Origin: UBA1444 sp964521625
Lineage (GTDB): Bacteria > Bacillota > Negativicutes > UBA1444
Assembly: GCA_964521625.1 (NCBI GenBank)
Contig: CAZFSM010000006.1
Coordinates: 1 to 64,000, forward strand
Reading direction: 5' to 3'
Length of the DNA: 64,000 nucleotides
Each line of letters opens with the position of its first letter. The stretch's first letter is position 1. The position numbers were made by a program, and so were the translations under genes. The notes under the pieces are model-generated. The model was given only the letters and a program-made list of their open reading frames with translations, did no database searches and had not been told where the DNA came from. Positions 42,086-51,071 of this stretch are shown one piece after another.

Positions 42086-42508
42086 TTGCTGGTGGAATAC
42101 AATGAAAACGACGAGTTTTTGACCCTTCGCGCCTTGAAGAACAATAATTGGAGGAATGATGTTGTCGTTGCCAGGGATGGGGAAGAAGCGCTGAACTACC
42201 TTTTTGGATCGGGTAAGTTCACGGATCAACCGCAGCGCCGAATGCCCGTTCTGATACTTCTGGATACAAATTTGCCAAAACTGGACGGCATCGAGGTTTT
42301 GCGTTGTATCCGAAATAATGAGAAAGCGAAAGTGTTGCCAGTGGTGATGCTCACTTCCTCCAATCAGGAAAAAGATATTATTGAGAGTTATAATCTTGGC
42401 GCGAACAGCTATGTTGTTAAACCGGTTGATTTCAGCAAGTTTAACGAAGCGGTAAAACAATTTGATTTATACTGGTTGTTGCTGAATCAGAAACAACCCT
42501 TGAGTTAG
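42086..42508 (+). CDS. Rcp1-like single-domain response regulator, possibly damaged
   Basis: A receiver of the Rcp1/two-component type: LILLDTNLPKLDGIEVLRCI with the phospho-acceptor Asp and YVVKPVDF with the Lys. The acid pocket reads LVEYNEND where relatives have VEDNxxD, so one acidic residue is replaced by Tyr. The only start (TTG at 42086, weak GGAAG before it) cuts off part of the first strand (DIILL), which is coded just upstream without a start codon. The gene may be non-functional or begin at an unusual codon. It precedes a shattered GAF/HD-GYP gene. Confidence 0.65.
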   Translation: MLVEYNENDEFLTLRALKNNNWRNDVVVARDGEEALNYLFGSGKFTDQPQRRMPVLILLDTNLPKLDGIEVLRCIRNNEKAKVLPVVMLTSSNQEKDIIESYNLGANSYVVKPVDFSKFNEAVKQFDLYWLLLNQKQPLS

Positions 42509-42534
42509 AATCGCTTTCCGGGGAGGAACTGAAT

Positions 42535-43562
42535 ATGTCGGATTCATTGCGGTTATTGCTTATTGAAGACTCGGAAATACTCGTTCGGCCGTGGTTTATG
42601 TACACATCCGCCGGAATTGCGCATTGAAAAAGGAAAACATATGGACGGACACGTCTGGGAGACCGGCGAAGTTTTGGTGGTTGAAAACTATCAGGAGTAC
42701 CCGGAAAGGTACAACGTTCCTGATACCACATGGGTTCGGGCTGCTATGGTGCTGCCGCTCAAGCGGGGAACAGAAGTTGTCGGAGTCATGGGCCTATTAT
42801 ATGCTGACACATACCGTTGAAATCGATGTTCTAAAACAAAGTGCCCAGTTGGCGTCCTTGGCGATCGACAGTGCGACTCTCTAGGAGGAAGCCCAGCTCG
42901 AAATAAAAATCGACGGTCTGCCGAGATGGCCCTCCTAAAAGGACAGGAATAGCTGCGCCAACGAATGAACTATTGCAGACGGCCTGGGAGCAGACCGTCA
43001 ATGTCCTGTCTATCACAGTTGAAGCAAAAGATCCTTACACCTATGGACACAAAAAAGAGTAGCGCACTGGCGGTTAAGATTGCTGAATCAAAGGGGCTGA
43101 ACAGCGATGTGGTTCTTGGACTAAAAATGGCCGCGATGATTCATGATATCGGAAAAATACAGATACCAGGCGAAAGTCTCAGTAAGCCCGGCAAACTATC
43201 ACATCAGGAAAGAGAATTGATCAAAAGCCATTCACAGGTTGCTTATTCAATTCTTCAGGGTTGAAGCTCCCGTGGGATGTGGCGGAAATTATCCTGCAAC
43301 ACCACGACGGATTGATGGATCGGGATATCCTCGCGGCCTGAAAAATGCCGAAATCCTTGTAGAAGCGCGAATAATCGCGTTAGCCGACGTGGTGGAAGCG
43401 ATGGCGGCCCATCGTTCCTATCGTCCGGCACTCGGCATCGATAAGGCTCTGGAGGAAATAAAAACTAACCGCGGCAAGTTGTATGATTCCGTCGTAGTAG
43501 AAACGCGTCTGGAACTTTTTGCAGAGAAAGGATTTGTTTTTCAGGAAGACTTAGGACGATGA
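42535..43562 (+). pseudogene. Decayed receiver-GAF-HD-GYP signalling gene
   Basis: It starts like a response regulator (ATG at 42535 after GGGGAGGA; SDSLRLLLIEDSEI), then jumps directly into a GAF domain (DGHVWETGEVLVVENYQEYP). The GAF shifts frame near 42812 and meets a TAG at 42882-42884 within TLYEEAQLEI. An HD-GYP domain follows in pieces: EQTVNVLSITVEAKDPYTYG, MIHDIGKIQIPGESLSKPGK, HHDG and GSGYPRGLKNAEI, with single-base losses near 43050, 43262 and 43308. Intact HD-GYP proteins degrade cyclic di-GMP. The breaks are spread along the gene, so this is real decay rather than sequencing error. Confidence 0.88.
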
Positions 43563-43611
43563 AAGCAGAAATCTACGTGGATAAGTGGATATAATAATAA
43601 ATATCTAATAA

Positions 43612-43914
43612 TCATGAGTTAACCACTTGCGGGGGATAAACCTTGAGCGATGTTTGCAGCAGAGCATCCTGGTTCCAAAATTCGAGCCGCTTTAGATCAG
43701 CCGAACAATGGCGGATCATACTGGCCGCGAAAGCTAAGGCCAATTTCCAGGTAGCCAATCCGCGAACTTTGAAAATTCCGCAATGGGTCAGAAGGATCGA
43801 AAAGTCGAGTTGCTTCCAGAGTTCGAGGAGCAGGGGCAGTCCGCCGAATTGACTGTCGGTGGGTTTGCGAAAGTGGGCAACGTCGAGTTCTTGATGCGAA
43901 AAATCCACCACCAA
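43612..43914 (-). pseudogene. Truncated transposase, IS1380/IS4-like N-terminus
   Basis: A 100-residue frame with SQFGGLPLLLELWKQLDFSI and WKLALAFAASMIRHCSADLK, resembling the N-terminal region of DDE transposases of the IS1380/IS4 group. The DDE core is missing, and the frame ends at 43612 beside the decayed HD-GYP gene. No terminal inverted repeats were found. It is a mobile-element scar in the rearranged stretch. Confidence 0.6.
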
Positions 43915-44071
43915 AATCGTGAAGATGGGCTTATAAATGCTCTTATCTCAATTTTGGCAAAGACAGACATCTTTCATTTATCAAGTGGATTACTGCCGTA
44001 TTGGAAAAATATTTCAGCAAGTGACTAACTCATGTAATATAATCGATGTAGGACCAATGGGGGGATATGTT

Positions 44072-46084
44072 GTGAAACCAATGATCATTCCGGTGTCAAA
44101 ATGTCTTGGGCGCGTTTCCACCCAACTTTTGGCGGTATTGGTTCTTTTGTTATGTTTATGTCTTCATATAAGAGGTGATGCGGCAATATATCCTCAATCC
44201 CGGATTGTCCGGGTTGCGGATGACCAAGGTTATCCACCATATATTTATGTCAACGACGCCGGGATGCCGGAAGGGTTCGAAGCCGACCTGTTTCGCCTAA
44301 TAGAGCAGGATACCGGGTTGAAGTTCGAGTGGACGCTGACCGAATTCGGCATAGCTGTTGACATGCTGCGCGGCGGTCAGGCAGAATTGATTCCCGGCAT
44401 GTTTGTTACGGAGAAGCGCCGCCTTGAGTTTGGCTTCACGCGGCCCTATCTGCAGGACCAGGGTGTGCTGTTCGTGGCGACGGACAGCTACCACATCAGC
44501 CGCCTCGAGGATCTGAGAGGGCGGAGGGTGGGCGTGCAGCAGGGAGAAGTTGCTGAGCAGTATCTGATCGGCAGTAATGTAAATGTCAACCTGTATCAGT
44601 TCCACAGCCAGCGAGAGCTGCTGCAGGCCGTCGCTGATCGCAAAATCGACGCTGCAATAAGCAATTATTGTTCCGGATTATATTTTTTGTACCAGTTGCA
44701 GCTGGATGACAAAGTGAAAACCATCGGCGAGGCTTTGTTCAACCATCCGTTTGCCGTGGCGGCAGACAAGAATAACAACGATAATATGGCATTGCTGGCG
44801 GTTATAGACGCATCTCTGGCCAAATTGCAAGACAGTGGCCAGATTGAGGCATTGAAGGAAAAGTGGTTTGGCAAACAGCATTTGATTTGGGGAATGAGCC
44901 AGCAGGCAATCGTAAAATACGGATTTGTTTTGGCAGGGTTTGTTGCCTTGGTAATGATTGCATTCAGTTTCGGTATGCTATATATGGCGCGACGGAAACA
45001 AGCTGCGGAGACAGTGCTGCAATGCACGTTGGATGGATTGGAAGTCCAGGTGGAGGAGCGGACCAAAGAATTGTCCAACGCGAATCAGGAACTAACGGCC
45101 ATGAACGAGGAGTTCATGGCGATGAACGAGGAAATCAATTCCACCAATGATAAACTGCGTGAAAGCAACAATGACTTGGAAAAAGCGTATATAGAGTTGA
45201 AAAGCGCCCAAAGCCAGGTAATCCATCAAGAGAAGATGGCGTCCATCGGCCAGTTGGCAGCCGGAGTCGCCCATGAAATCAACAATCCGCTCGGATTTGT
45301 CACAAGCAATTTTGAAACACTGCAAAAATACATGGGACGTTTAGTGGAGATTATAGCCGCATTCCGATCCTTCCGAGCCGACGCGCTCGAAGGCGATGCG
45401 GCGCTTTTACATCAGAAAGCCCAAGAGCTGTCCGAAATGGAGAAGCAGAAGAAGCTGGATTACATTTTGCAGGATATGGATGCGGTGTTTCCGGAAACCA
45501 TGGAAGGTCTGAAGCGGGTGGGGGATATCGTCAAGGCCCTGCGGATTTTTTCCCGCATGGACCAACAGGGGAATGCCGAAGAATACGACCTGAATGAAGG
45601 AATTCAAAATTCTTTGATTGTATCCAGAAATGAAATAAAGTACATTGCCGAAATCAGGGAGGAACTATCGGAAATTCCTGTGATCAACGCCGTCGGGGGA
45701 CAGATCAACCAGGTCTTGCTGAATATTCTGTTGAATGCGGCGTACACAATCAAGGAAAAGGGGCAGGAAGGATTGGGGCTTATCACGGTCCGCACCTGCG
45801 CTGACAATCGGTCGGTATATTGTTCTATCAGCGACAATGGAAAAGGGATGCCGGAACATATACAAAAAGACATATTCAACCCGTTTTTCACTACAAAGCC
45901 GATCGGGCAGGGGACAGGACTTGGACTGAGCATCTCCTATGACATCATCGTCAACAAGCATAATGGCGATATTTCGGTCAGCAGTGTGGAAGGGGAAGGC
46001 ACGACCTTCACCATCCGTCTGCCGCTTGCAAAACCATCGATCCAGGAGGTGGCTCCGGATGAAGATTTTGATTGTCGACGATGA
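44072..46084 (+). CDS. Histidine kinase with periplasmic solute-binding sensor
   Basis: 670 residues: signal segment, a bacterial solute-binding (SBP_bac_3) domain (about 44-270, RIVRVADDQGYPPYIYVNDA), membrane helix at about 283-306, a long coiled coil, HisKA with phospho-acceptor His in GVAHEINNPLG, and a HATPase with DNGKGMPEHI and GTGLGLSISYDI. It likely reports binding of an amino-acid-like ligand. I choose the GTG at 44072 after GGGGGGA; an ATG at 44057 is also possible. Its stop overlaps a 24-residue receiver stub, and an HDOD response regulator follows. Confidence 0.9.
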   Translation: MKPMIIPVSKCLGRVSTQLLAVLVLLLCLCLHIRGDAAIYPQSRIVRVADDQGYPPYIYVNDAGMPEGFEADLFRLIEQDTGLKFEWTLTEFGIAVDMLRGGQAELIPGMFVTEKRRLEFGFTRPYLQDQGVLFVATDSYHISRLEDLRGRRVGVQQGEVAEQYLIGSNVNVNLYQFHSQRELLQAVADRKIDAAISNYCSGLYFLYQLQLDDKVKTIGEALFNHPFAVAADKNNNDNMALLAVIDASLAKLQDSGQIEALKEKWFGKQHLIWGMSQQAIVKYGFVLAGFVALVMIAFSFGMLYMARRKQAAETVLQCTLDGLEVQVEERTKELSNANQELTAMNEEFMAMNEEINSTNDKLRESNNDLEKAYIELKSAQSQVIHQEKMASIGQLAAGVAHEINNPLGFVTSNFETLQKYMGRLVEIIAAFRSFRADALEGDAALLHQKAQELSEMEKQKKLDYILQDMDAVFPETMEGLKRVGDIVKALRIFSRMDQQGNAEEYDLNEGIQNSLIVSRNEIKYIAEIREELSEIPVINAVGGQINQVLLNILLNAAYTIKEKGQEGLGLITVRTCADNRSVYCSISDNGKGMPEHIQKDIFNPFFTTKPIGQGTGLGLSISYDIIVNKHNGDISVSSVEGEGTTFTIRLPLAKPSIQEVAPDEDFDCRR

Positions 46085-46133
46085 GAAATTTTATTGTCAA
46101 ACTGCCAATTTCGAAACGGAGTTGATGCGATAA
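46059..46133 (+). CDS. 24-residue receiver-like stub
   Basis: An ORF with its own AGGAGG (46044-46049) encodes MKILIVDDEKFYCQTANFET, then ELMR and a stop. The first ten residues are the N-terminal strand and acid pocket of a response-regulator receiver; the rest of the domain is missing. It begins inside the kinase gene, and its TAA overlaps the ATG of the next regulator. It is most likely what remains after deletion of a receiver gene, kept as a coupling device for translation of the next gene. Confidence 0.6.
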   Translation: MKILIVDDEKFYCQTANFETELMR

Positions 46134-47311
46134 TGGGCAAGAGCATTCTCTTTGTTGACGATGAACGGTCAATTCTTAAGGCATTGGAGCGACTTGTCTT
46201 CGATTGCGATTATGAAGCCTTTTTTGCGGAGAGCGGCGAAGAGGGTCTGAAAATACTGGAGAATCAACCGATTGATATCGTTGTTTCAGATATGCGGATG
46301 CCTGTGATGAACGGACACCAGTTTTTGCGCAAAGTCAAAGAAAAGCATCCGGGAACGACGCGGATTGTTCTGAGCGGGTACGCAAGTGAAAACGATCTTT
46401 TTGAAAGCATCATCGACGGCTCTAGCAGCCTTTATCTGATTAAACCATGGAACGGCGAGAAACTCAAAACGACGCTCGAACGCATATTTACAGCACGGGA
46501 ACTGTACCGAAACCATGCCATGCTCGAATTTGCAAATAAACTGGAAAATTTATCAATGATACCCGGTATATATAATTCGGTGAACCGGCTTATCGAGAAG
46601 GATGCAGATATTAGTGCTATCGCCAAAGTGATTGAAACGGATATCACAGTGACAGCGGCCATACTCAGAGTGGTCAATTCGGCATTTTATAATATCAAAA
46701 CCGGTTCTATCCAGCAGGCAATCAAATATCTGGGGTTGACTACGGTAAAATCAATCGTGCTGTCGTGCAGCATCTTCCAATCCGTTCATATTCTGGTTCC
46801 GCCTTTTTTTGCGGCAAAACTTTCGCAGCATGCGATCCAGACCAATAAGATTATGGCTGTTGTTTATGCCAAGGTGTATGGAAAGCAATTGCCGGAAACG
46901 ATTGCTACCGCTGGATTGCTACACAATGTAGGTTTTGTGATGCTCATGCACTATTATCCGGAAGAATACAAGAGGGTGCTGCAAGAGTATGCCCAACCCG
47001 GTAACAATAAAACGTTGGCGGCAATAGAGAAGGAGAAGTTCGATATCACCCATGCGGAACTGGGGGGCTATCTGCTTGATTGGTGGGGGTTGCCGTACTC
47101 TACTGTGGAGTGCGCTTTGTTTCACCATGATCCGAGGCATGACGCAATCATCGACTCTGAGGCGGTTTTTGCAGTGCACTTGGCGAGCAATTATGCGTGG
47201 AAAATAATCGTACCCGGTCTTACCCGGGTTATCGATCTCGCTATTTTTCCGCAAATCGGTATGCCTCAACAGAAATTTGAACAATTACTTAGCCATGAAA
47301 CAGGGGAGTGA
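46133..47311 (+). CDS. Response regulator with HDOD output domain
   Basis: 392 residues: receiver (SILFVDDERSILKALERLV, DIVVSDMRMPVMNG with the phospho-acceptor Asp, LIKPW with the Lys) and an HDOD domain (about 140-340, ITVTAAILRVVNSAFYN). HDOD proteins are linked to stress signalling and cyclic-nucleotide pathways but lack the HD metal site. The ATG at 46133 overlaps the preceding stop (TAATG), so translation is coupled to the stub and kinase. Probably the partner of the upstream kinase. Confidence 0.9.
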   Translation: MGKSILFVDDERSILKALERLVFDCDYEAFFAESGEEGLKILENQPIDIVVSDMRMPVMNGHQFLRKVKEKHPGTTRIVLSGYASENDLFESIIDGSSSLYLIKPWNGEKLKTTLERIFTARELYRNHAMLEFANKLENLSMIPGIYNSVNRLIEKDADISAIAKVIETDITVTAAILRVVNSAFYNIKTGSIQQAIKYLGLTTVKSIVLSCSIFQSVHILVPPFFAAKLSQHAIQTNKIMAVVYAKVYGKQLPETIATAGLLHNVGFVMLMHYYPEEYKRVLQEYAQPGNNKTLAAIEKEKFDITHAELGGYLLDWWGLPYSTVECALFHHDPRHDAIIDSEAVFAVHLASNYAWKIIVPGLTRVIDLAIFPQIGMPQQKFEQLLSHETGE

Positions 47312-47370
47312 GTGCTTGTGCCAAACCCTGGAAAGAAGATCTGCTTAATAAAGTGAAAGCTGCGTTATTA

Positions 47371-47593
47371 TTTCGGCGGTAGGATTGTAATTCGTGTCAA
47401 AGATGGCGGTAAAGGCTTTGATGGCAATGCAAGAGTGGCAAAATATAAAAATGCGGAAAAAGCAAGTGCCTTTGAAGAATGTCTTTATGCCGAGGGCGGT
47501 CGTGGAATCTTGATTATGGTGGCATGGATGGATAAAGTTGTTTACAATCGGCAGGGGACTGAAGTGATGTTGGTGAAGCGTCTGACTGAGTAA
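47371..47593 (+). pseudogene. Duplicated tail of a SpoIIE-type HATPase gene
   Basis: This 223-base stretch is nearly identical to the 3' end of the gene at 48409-51045 (offset 3452 bases) and keeps an open frame (RIVIRVKDGGKGFDGNARVA, AEGGRGILIMVAWMDKV) to a stop, but has no start or catalytic N-part. It shows that a second copy of the sensor gene once stood here, or that its end was copied during rearrangement. Confidence 0.92.
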
Positions 47594-47650
47594 AAGTCCA
47601 ATCAAAAAGATGCGGTGCTATGACATCATGCGGAACTGTTTGGAAAGTAG

Positions 47651-47675
47651 CTCCTCGCGAAAGCGGGGAGTTTTT
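47651..47675 (+). terminator. Intrinsic terminator
   Basis: CTCCTCGC (47651-47658) pairs with GCGGGGAG (47663-47670), loop GAAA, including one U-G pair, followed by five T. It is placed after the duplicated ATPase tail. Confidence 0.88.
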
Positions 47676-47701
47676 GTTTTATACCTGACGGGCAGCAAAA
47701 G

Positions 47702-47728
47702 AAAAGAGACCCTTTGGGGCCTCTTTTT
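47702..47728 (-). terminator. Intrinsic terminator of the antitoxin gene
   Basis: On the minus strand AAGAGGCCC pairs with GGGTCTCTT (one G-U pair), loop CAAA, followed by a T-rich run. Read on the plus strand the same hairpin has an A-C mismatch, so it is oriented for the minus-strand antitoxin ending at 47743. Confidence 0.82.
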
Positions 47729-48008
47729 CGTGCGGCGCAGTTTTAGCCGACCGCTTGTGCTTTTGATCGAGGAGAAACCGTTATGTCCATATTAAGAGAG
47801 TTCGAAATCCGCAGCAACGTGTCAAAGCGCGGCATTCTTTTTCCAGCTTCTAGCCGTGCCACGGCTTCTTGTTTCAATCCGGCCCGGTCCGCAACTTCTT
47901 GTTGCGTAAGTCCCAATTTATGCCGCTGTTTAATGATTTTTGCCGTAATGTGAGCTAATTGCCTTATTTCCAGTTTTTCTTCCTGACTAATCGATTCCAG
48001 TGCAGCGA
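47729..48008. repeat. Copy 2 of the duplicated XRE antitoxin segment
   Basis: Nearly identical to 41652-41931. This copy keeps the intact antitoxin start and the adjoining toxin remains. Confidence 0.88.
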
Positions 48009-48030
48009 AAGAATCTTCCCATGTTTTCAT
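47743..48030 (-). CDS. HigA-like XRE antitoxin, copy 2
   Basis: 95 residues from the ATG at 48030, which has GATGGAGG upstream: KTWEDSFAALESISQEEKLE, then the HTH (KLGLTQQEVADRAGLKQEAV). HigA-type antitoxins bind the HigB toxin and repress their own operon. The upstream toxin gene is broken, so only repression or an orphan role remains. The toxin stop lies 17 bases before this start, the usual HigB-HigA order. Confidence 0.88.
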   Translation of the reverse strand: MKTWEDSFAALESISQEEKLEIRQLAHITAKIIKQRHKLGLTQQEVADRAGLKQEAVARLEAGKRMPRFDTLLRISNSLNMDITVSPRSKAQAVG

Positions 48031-48047
48031 ATATTGCATCCTCCATC

Positions 48048-48290
48048 TTAGTTAGGATTACGCTGTACCCAATCGGCATATTCGCGTTTTGCCTGGTCAA
48101 TTTCCCGGCGCGGAGTTTTTTGAGTCTTTTTTCGGAACTGGTGCAGTAAAACAAAACGTTTTCCTGTCCAGGCAAAAAACAAGATTCGATTGTTTCCGGG
48201 CGTAAGCTCCCATATGGGTCCGTCCAGTTTCTGTACATATTTTGTTCCTTATACTTATTTTGAGGCTTCGAATAATCGCGAGTCATCTTC
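48048..48290 (-). pseudogene. HigB/RelE-like toxin remnant
   Basis: The minus strand encodes the C-terminal two-thirds of a HigB-type endoribonuclease: YVQKLDGPIWELTPGNNRIL, FFAWTGKRFVLLHQFRKKTQ, then RREIDQAKREYADWVQRNPN. Two in-frame TAA codons (48249-48251 and 48255-48257) cut off the N-terminal part, of which only a fragment (LFEASK) is seen. The toxin should be dead while the antitoxin next to it is intact. The 5' limit is approximate. Confidence 0.85.
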
Positions 48291-48408
48291 AAATTATAGT
48301 TTAATTGGGTATTTGGGAACCATAGAAGGAATCGAAATTTAAAAAGAGAAATTAACAATAGCTTAAGAATCTGATTTGGGTTCGTGAGTAAAGAACGGAG
48401 TGCTTATT

Positions 48409-51045
48409 ATGCAAAGCAACCGATTATTCCAAGGGCAGTATAGTGGGAAAACGTGGCTGATTGCAGCCATGTTTTCATTTTTTTTGTTTGCGTTTCCGTT
48501 TCCTTCATGTTTGGCGCAGCCGACAGATACTCCCAAACGGATTCTTTTTGTGCCTTCATATAATTATAATTACTTGGGGGTTCAATGGTTTAACCGCGGC
48601 GTGATGGCAGGATTTGCCGAGCAGGAAAACGTTCAGGAAAATGTTAAAGTTGCGTACTCTTTGGAAAACTTAGAACTAGCGGCACATCCCGGCGATGAAC
48701 CCTATTATGAGACCATGGCTGCGGCGCTTCGCATAAAGTACGCCCAAGAAAAACCAGACCTGATTATTGCCCAGTACAAACCGGCAACTCAGTTCATGCT
48801 GCGCTATGGGCATGAGATCTTTGGCGATGTGCCGGTCGTTTTTGCCGGATTGGAAATCGAAAATTATACTGGCTTGAAGTTTCCGCCCAATTATTATGGA
48901 ATCACCACGTCTTTTAATGCTAAAAGAAACTTTGAGCTGATCCTTCACCTTCATCCATCAACAAAAACAATCTATGTCATCGCCGGGGTTGGATCCAGCG
49001 AGAAGGACATGGTGGCTGATGCGATGAAAACAGGCGAGTTGTATGCGGGGCGGGTTCAGGTGGTTGCGCTGAATCAATTGCCTTTTGAGCAGATGCTTGC
49101 CCGAATTGGCAATATTATAGAGAATGCAGCATTGATTTATCTATCGATGCAGATTGATGTAAATGGAAAAATCCTGGTTCCGGCCGCAGTTGCCAAAGAA
49201 ATCGGTCGCGCGGCGCAAGTCCCCGCATATGGAATGCTCGATACGTACCAAGGTAGCGGCATTACAGGCGGGTATTTTATTAGCCATGAAAATCTTGGCC
49301 GGCGGGCTGCAAAAATCGGCGGCGATATCCTGCGAGGAACGCCCCCTGCTGCCATACCGATAGTCAACGAGCCGATAGGCAGTTATACTTTTGATTGGCG
49401 GCAGTTAGCGAGATGGAATGTGCCGGAAAATAAATTGCCGCCTGAAAGCAAGGTTGATTTTAAGCAATTGGGCCTATGGGACGAATACAAGTGGGAAATC
49501 ATCGCGGCGCTTTGCTTGATTTTGCTGCAAAGTTGCCTGGTAATCGCCTTGATAATTAACCGACTTAGACGTAAACAGGTGGAGCTGGTGCTACAGGAAA
49601 GCGAAGAACGGTATCGCGCCGCGCTGGAACAGTCTTCCGACGCCATAGCGATTGTTGATATACAAACTTTGAAACTATTGCAAGTCAACCGTCGCTGGAG
49701 CGGTATCATGGGATATTCGGCAACAGAAGCCGAAAAACTGAGTGCGTATGATGTTGTAGAAGACAATAGAGATACTCTTGATGCCAATTATAACTGCTTG
49801 ATCCAAGAAGGCTATCTGCCCCAACAACTGGTCCGATTCCGGCGCAAAGACGGTAGTATTGTCGAAATGGAACGATCCGCGGCAGTTATAAAATACTCCG
49901 GCAAACAAGTGATGATGTTTACCAGTCGAGACGTTTCCCAGGAGAGAAAACTGCAGGAGCAGCTGCGCAAAGAAGTTTCCCTGGCGGCCGATGTGCAGAA
50001 AAGTTTGGTTGCAGATGGTTTTGTCGACACGCTAGTAACGGTAAAAACTATTTATGAACCTTATCAATTGGTTAGCGGCGATTTTTTTGATTTTGGCTGG
50101 AATCCCGAGCACAATCGTTTTTCCGGATTTGTGCTAGATATTTCCGGGCATGGGGTAGCCAGTTCTTTGCGAGGCATCGCAGTCAGCACCTACTTTCGGT
50201 CAGTACTGGTGTCGCCGATGAACTTGCCTGCAAAACTGCAATGGATCAATCAGCATGTGATGAGGTATTTTACGGATGATACTTACGCGGCGGCAATATG
50301 TTTCGAATTCGATTTTACGAGGCAGACGTTAAATTTCTCCACTGCCGGAGTATATGGCTTTTTTGCACACTGCGCGGCACTGCCGACGATTGTTAAAAAG
50401 GCAGGCTCCTTGATTGGAGTTTCAGCTTCGCCGGAATACACCGAATGGTCTGTGCCGATTCATGCTGGCGATACATTTTATTTCGTGAGCGATGGGATTT
50501 TTGAATCGTTGGAAATGGAACCGGGCACTCTTGTCGATGTCGATGATTTTGAAAACACTATTGATGTGTTGCGGAAAACGGCGAATCGGCAGAATCGATG
50601 GGATGATTGCTCCGCGGTCTGCATTCGTGTGAATGGCAGCCCGACATTTCCACTTCACTTCGACTTTTACCGTCCGGGTGAATACAGCCGAATTCGGTCG
50701 CGTATTCGAGATTTATTACGGCGTGTCGCAGGAGAAGCTGCCGGGAAAATTGATGTTGCCGCTGGAGAAGCCTTGAATAATGCAGCTCGCGTTTCGATGG
50801 ATGTGCAAGTAAAATTCAATTTTTTCGGCAGTAGGATTGTTATCCGTGTCAAAGATGGCGGTAAAGGCTTTGATGGGAATGCAAGAGTGGCAAAGTATAA
50901 AAATGAGGAAAAAGCAAATGCCTTTGAGGAATGTCTTTATGCTGAGGGTGGTCGTGGAATCTTAATTATGGTGGCATGGATGGATAAAGTGATTTACAAC
51001 CGCCAGGGAAACGAAGTGATGCTGGTGAAGCGTCTGACTAAGTAA
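48409..51045 (+). CDS. SpoIIE-type sensor phosphatase with PAS and anti-sigma-type ATPase domains
   Basis: 878 residues: signal segment, periplasmic ABC-type substrate-binding domain (about 40-320, KRILFVPSYNYNYLGVQWFN), membrane helix at about 361-384, PAS (about 395-510), SpoIIE/PP2C phosphatase (SGDFFDFGW, VLDISGHGVASSL, DGIFE, WDDCSAV) and a C-terminal HATPase like RsbW (AAGEALNNAA, DGGKGFD, GRGILIM). Phosphatase and kinase of a partner-switching system are thus in one chain. No anti-anti-sigma gene is adjacent. The ATG at 48409 follows CGGAG. The racemase-like gene starts 26 bases downstream. Confidence 0.92.
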   Translation: MQSNRLFQGQYSGKTWLIAAMFSFFLFAFPFPSCLAQPTDTPKRILFVPSYNYNYLGVQWFNRGVMAGFAEQENVQENVKVAYSLENLELAAHPGDEPYYETMAAALRIKYAQEKPDLIIAQYKPATQFMLRYGHEIFGDVPVVFAGLEIENYTGLKFPPNYYGITTSFNAKRNFELILHLHPSTKTIYVIAGVGSSEKDMVADAMKTGELYAGRVQVVALNQLPFEQMLARIGNIIENAALIYLSMQIDVNGKILVPAAVAKEIGRAAQVPAYGMLDTYQGSGITGGYFISHENLGRRAAKIGGDILRGTPPAAIPIVNEPIGSYTFDWRQLARWNVPENKLPPESKVDFKQLGLWDEYKWEIIAALCLILLQSCLVIALIINRLRRKQVELVLQESEERYRAALEQSSDAIAIVDIQTLKLLQVNRRWSGIMGYSATEAEKLSAYDVVEDNRDTLDANYNCLIQEGYLPQQLVRFRRKDGSIVEMERSAAVIKYSGKQVMMFTSRDVSQERKLQEQLRKEVSLAADVQKSLVADGFVDTLVTVKTIYEPYQLVSGDFFDFGWNPEHNRFSGFVLDISGHGVASSLRGIAVSTYFRSVLVSPMNLPAKLQWINQHVMRYFTDDTYAAAICFEFDFTRQTLNFSTAGVYGFFAHCAALPTIVKKAGSLIGVSASPEYTEWSVPIHAGDTFYFVSDGIFESLEMEPGTLVDVDDFENTIDVLRKTANRQNRWDDCSAVCIRVNGSPTFPLHFDFYRPGEYSRIRSRIRDLLRRVAGEAAGKIDVAAGEALNNAARVSMDVQVKFNFFGSRIVIRVKDGGKGFDGNARVAKYKNEEKANAFEECLYAEGGRGILIMVAWMDKVIYNRQGNEVMLVKRLTK

Positions 51046-51071
51046 AAGGCCAAGAGTTAGGAGCAGAATCT

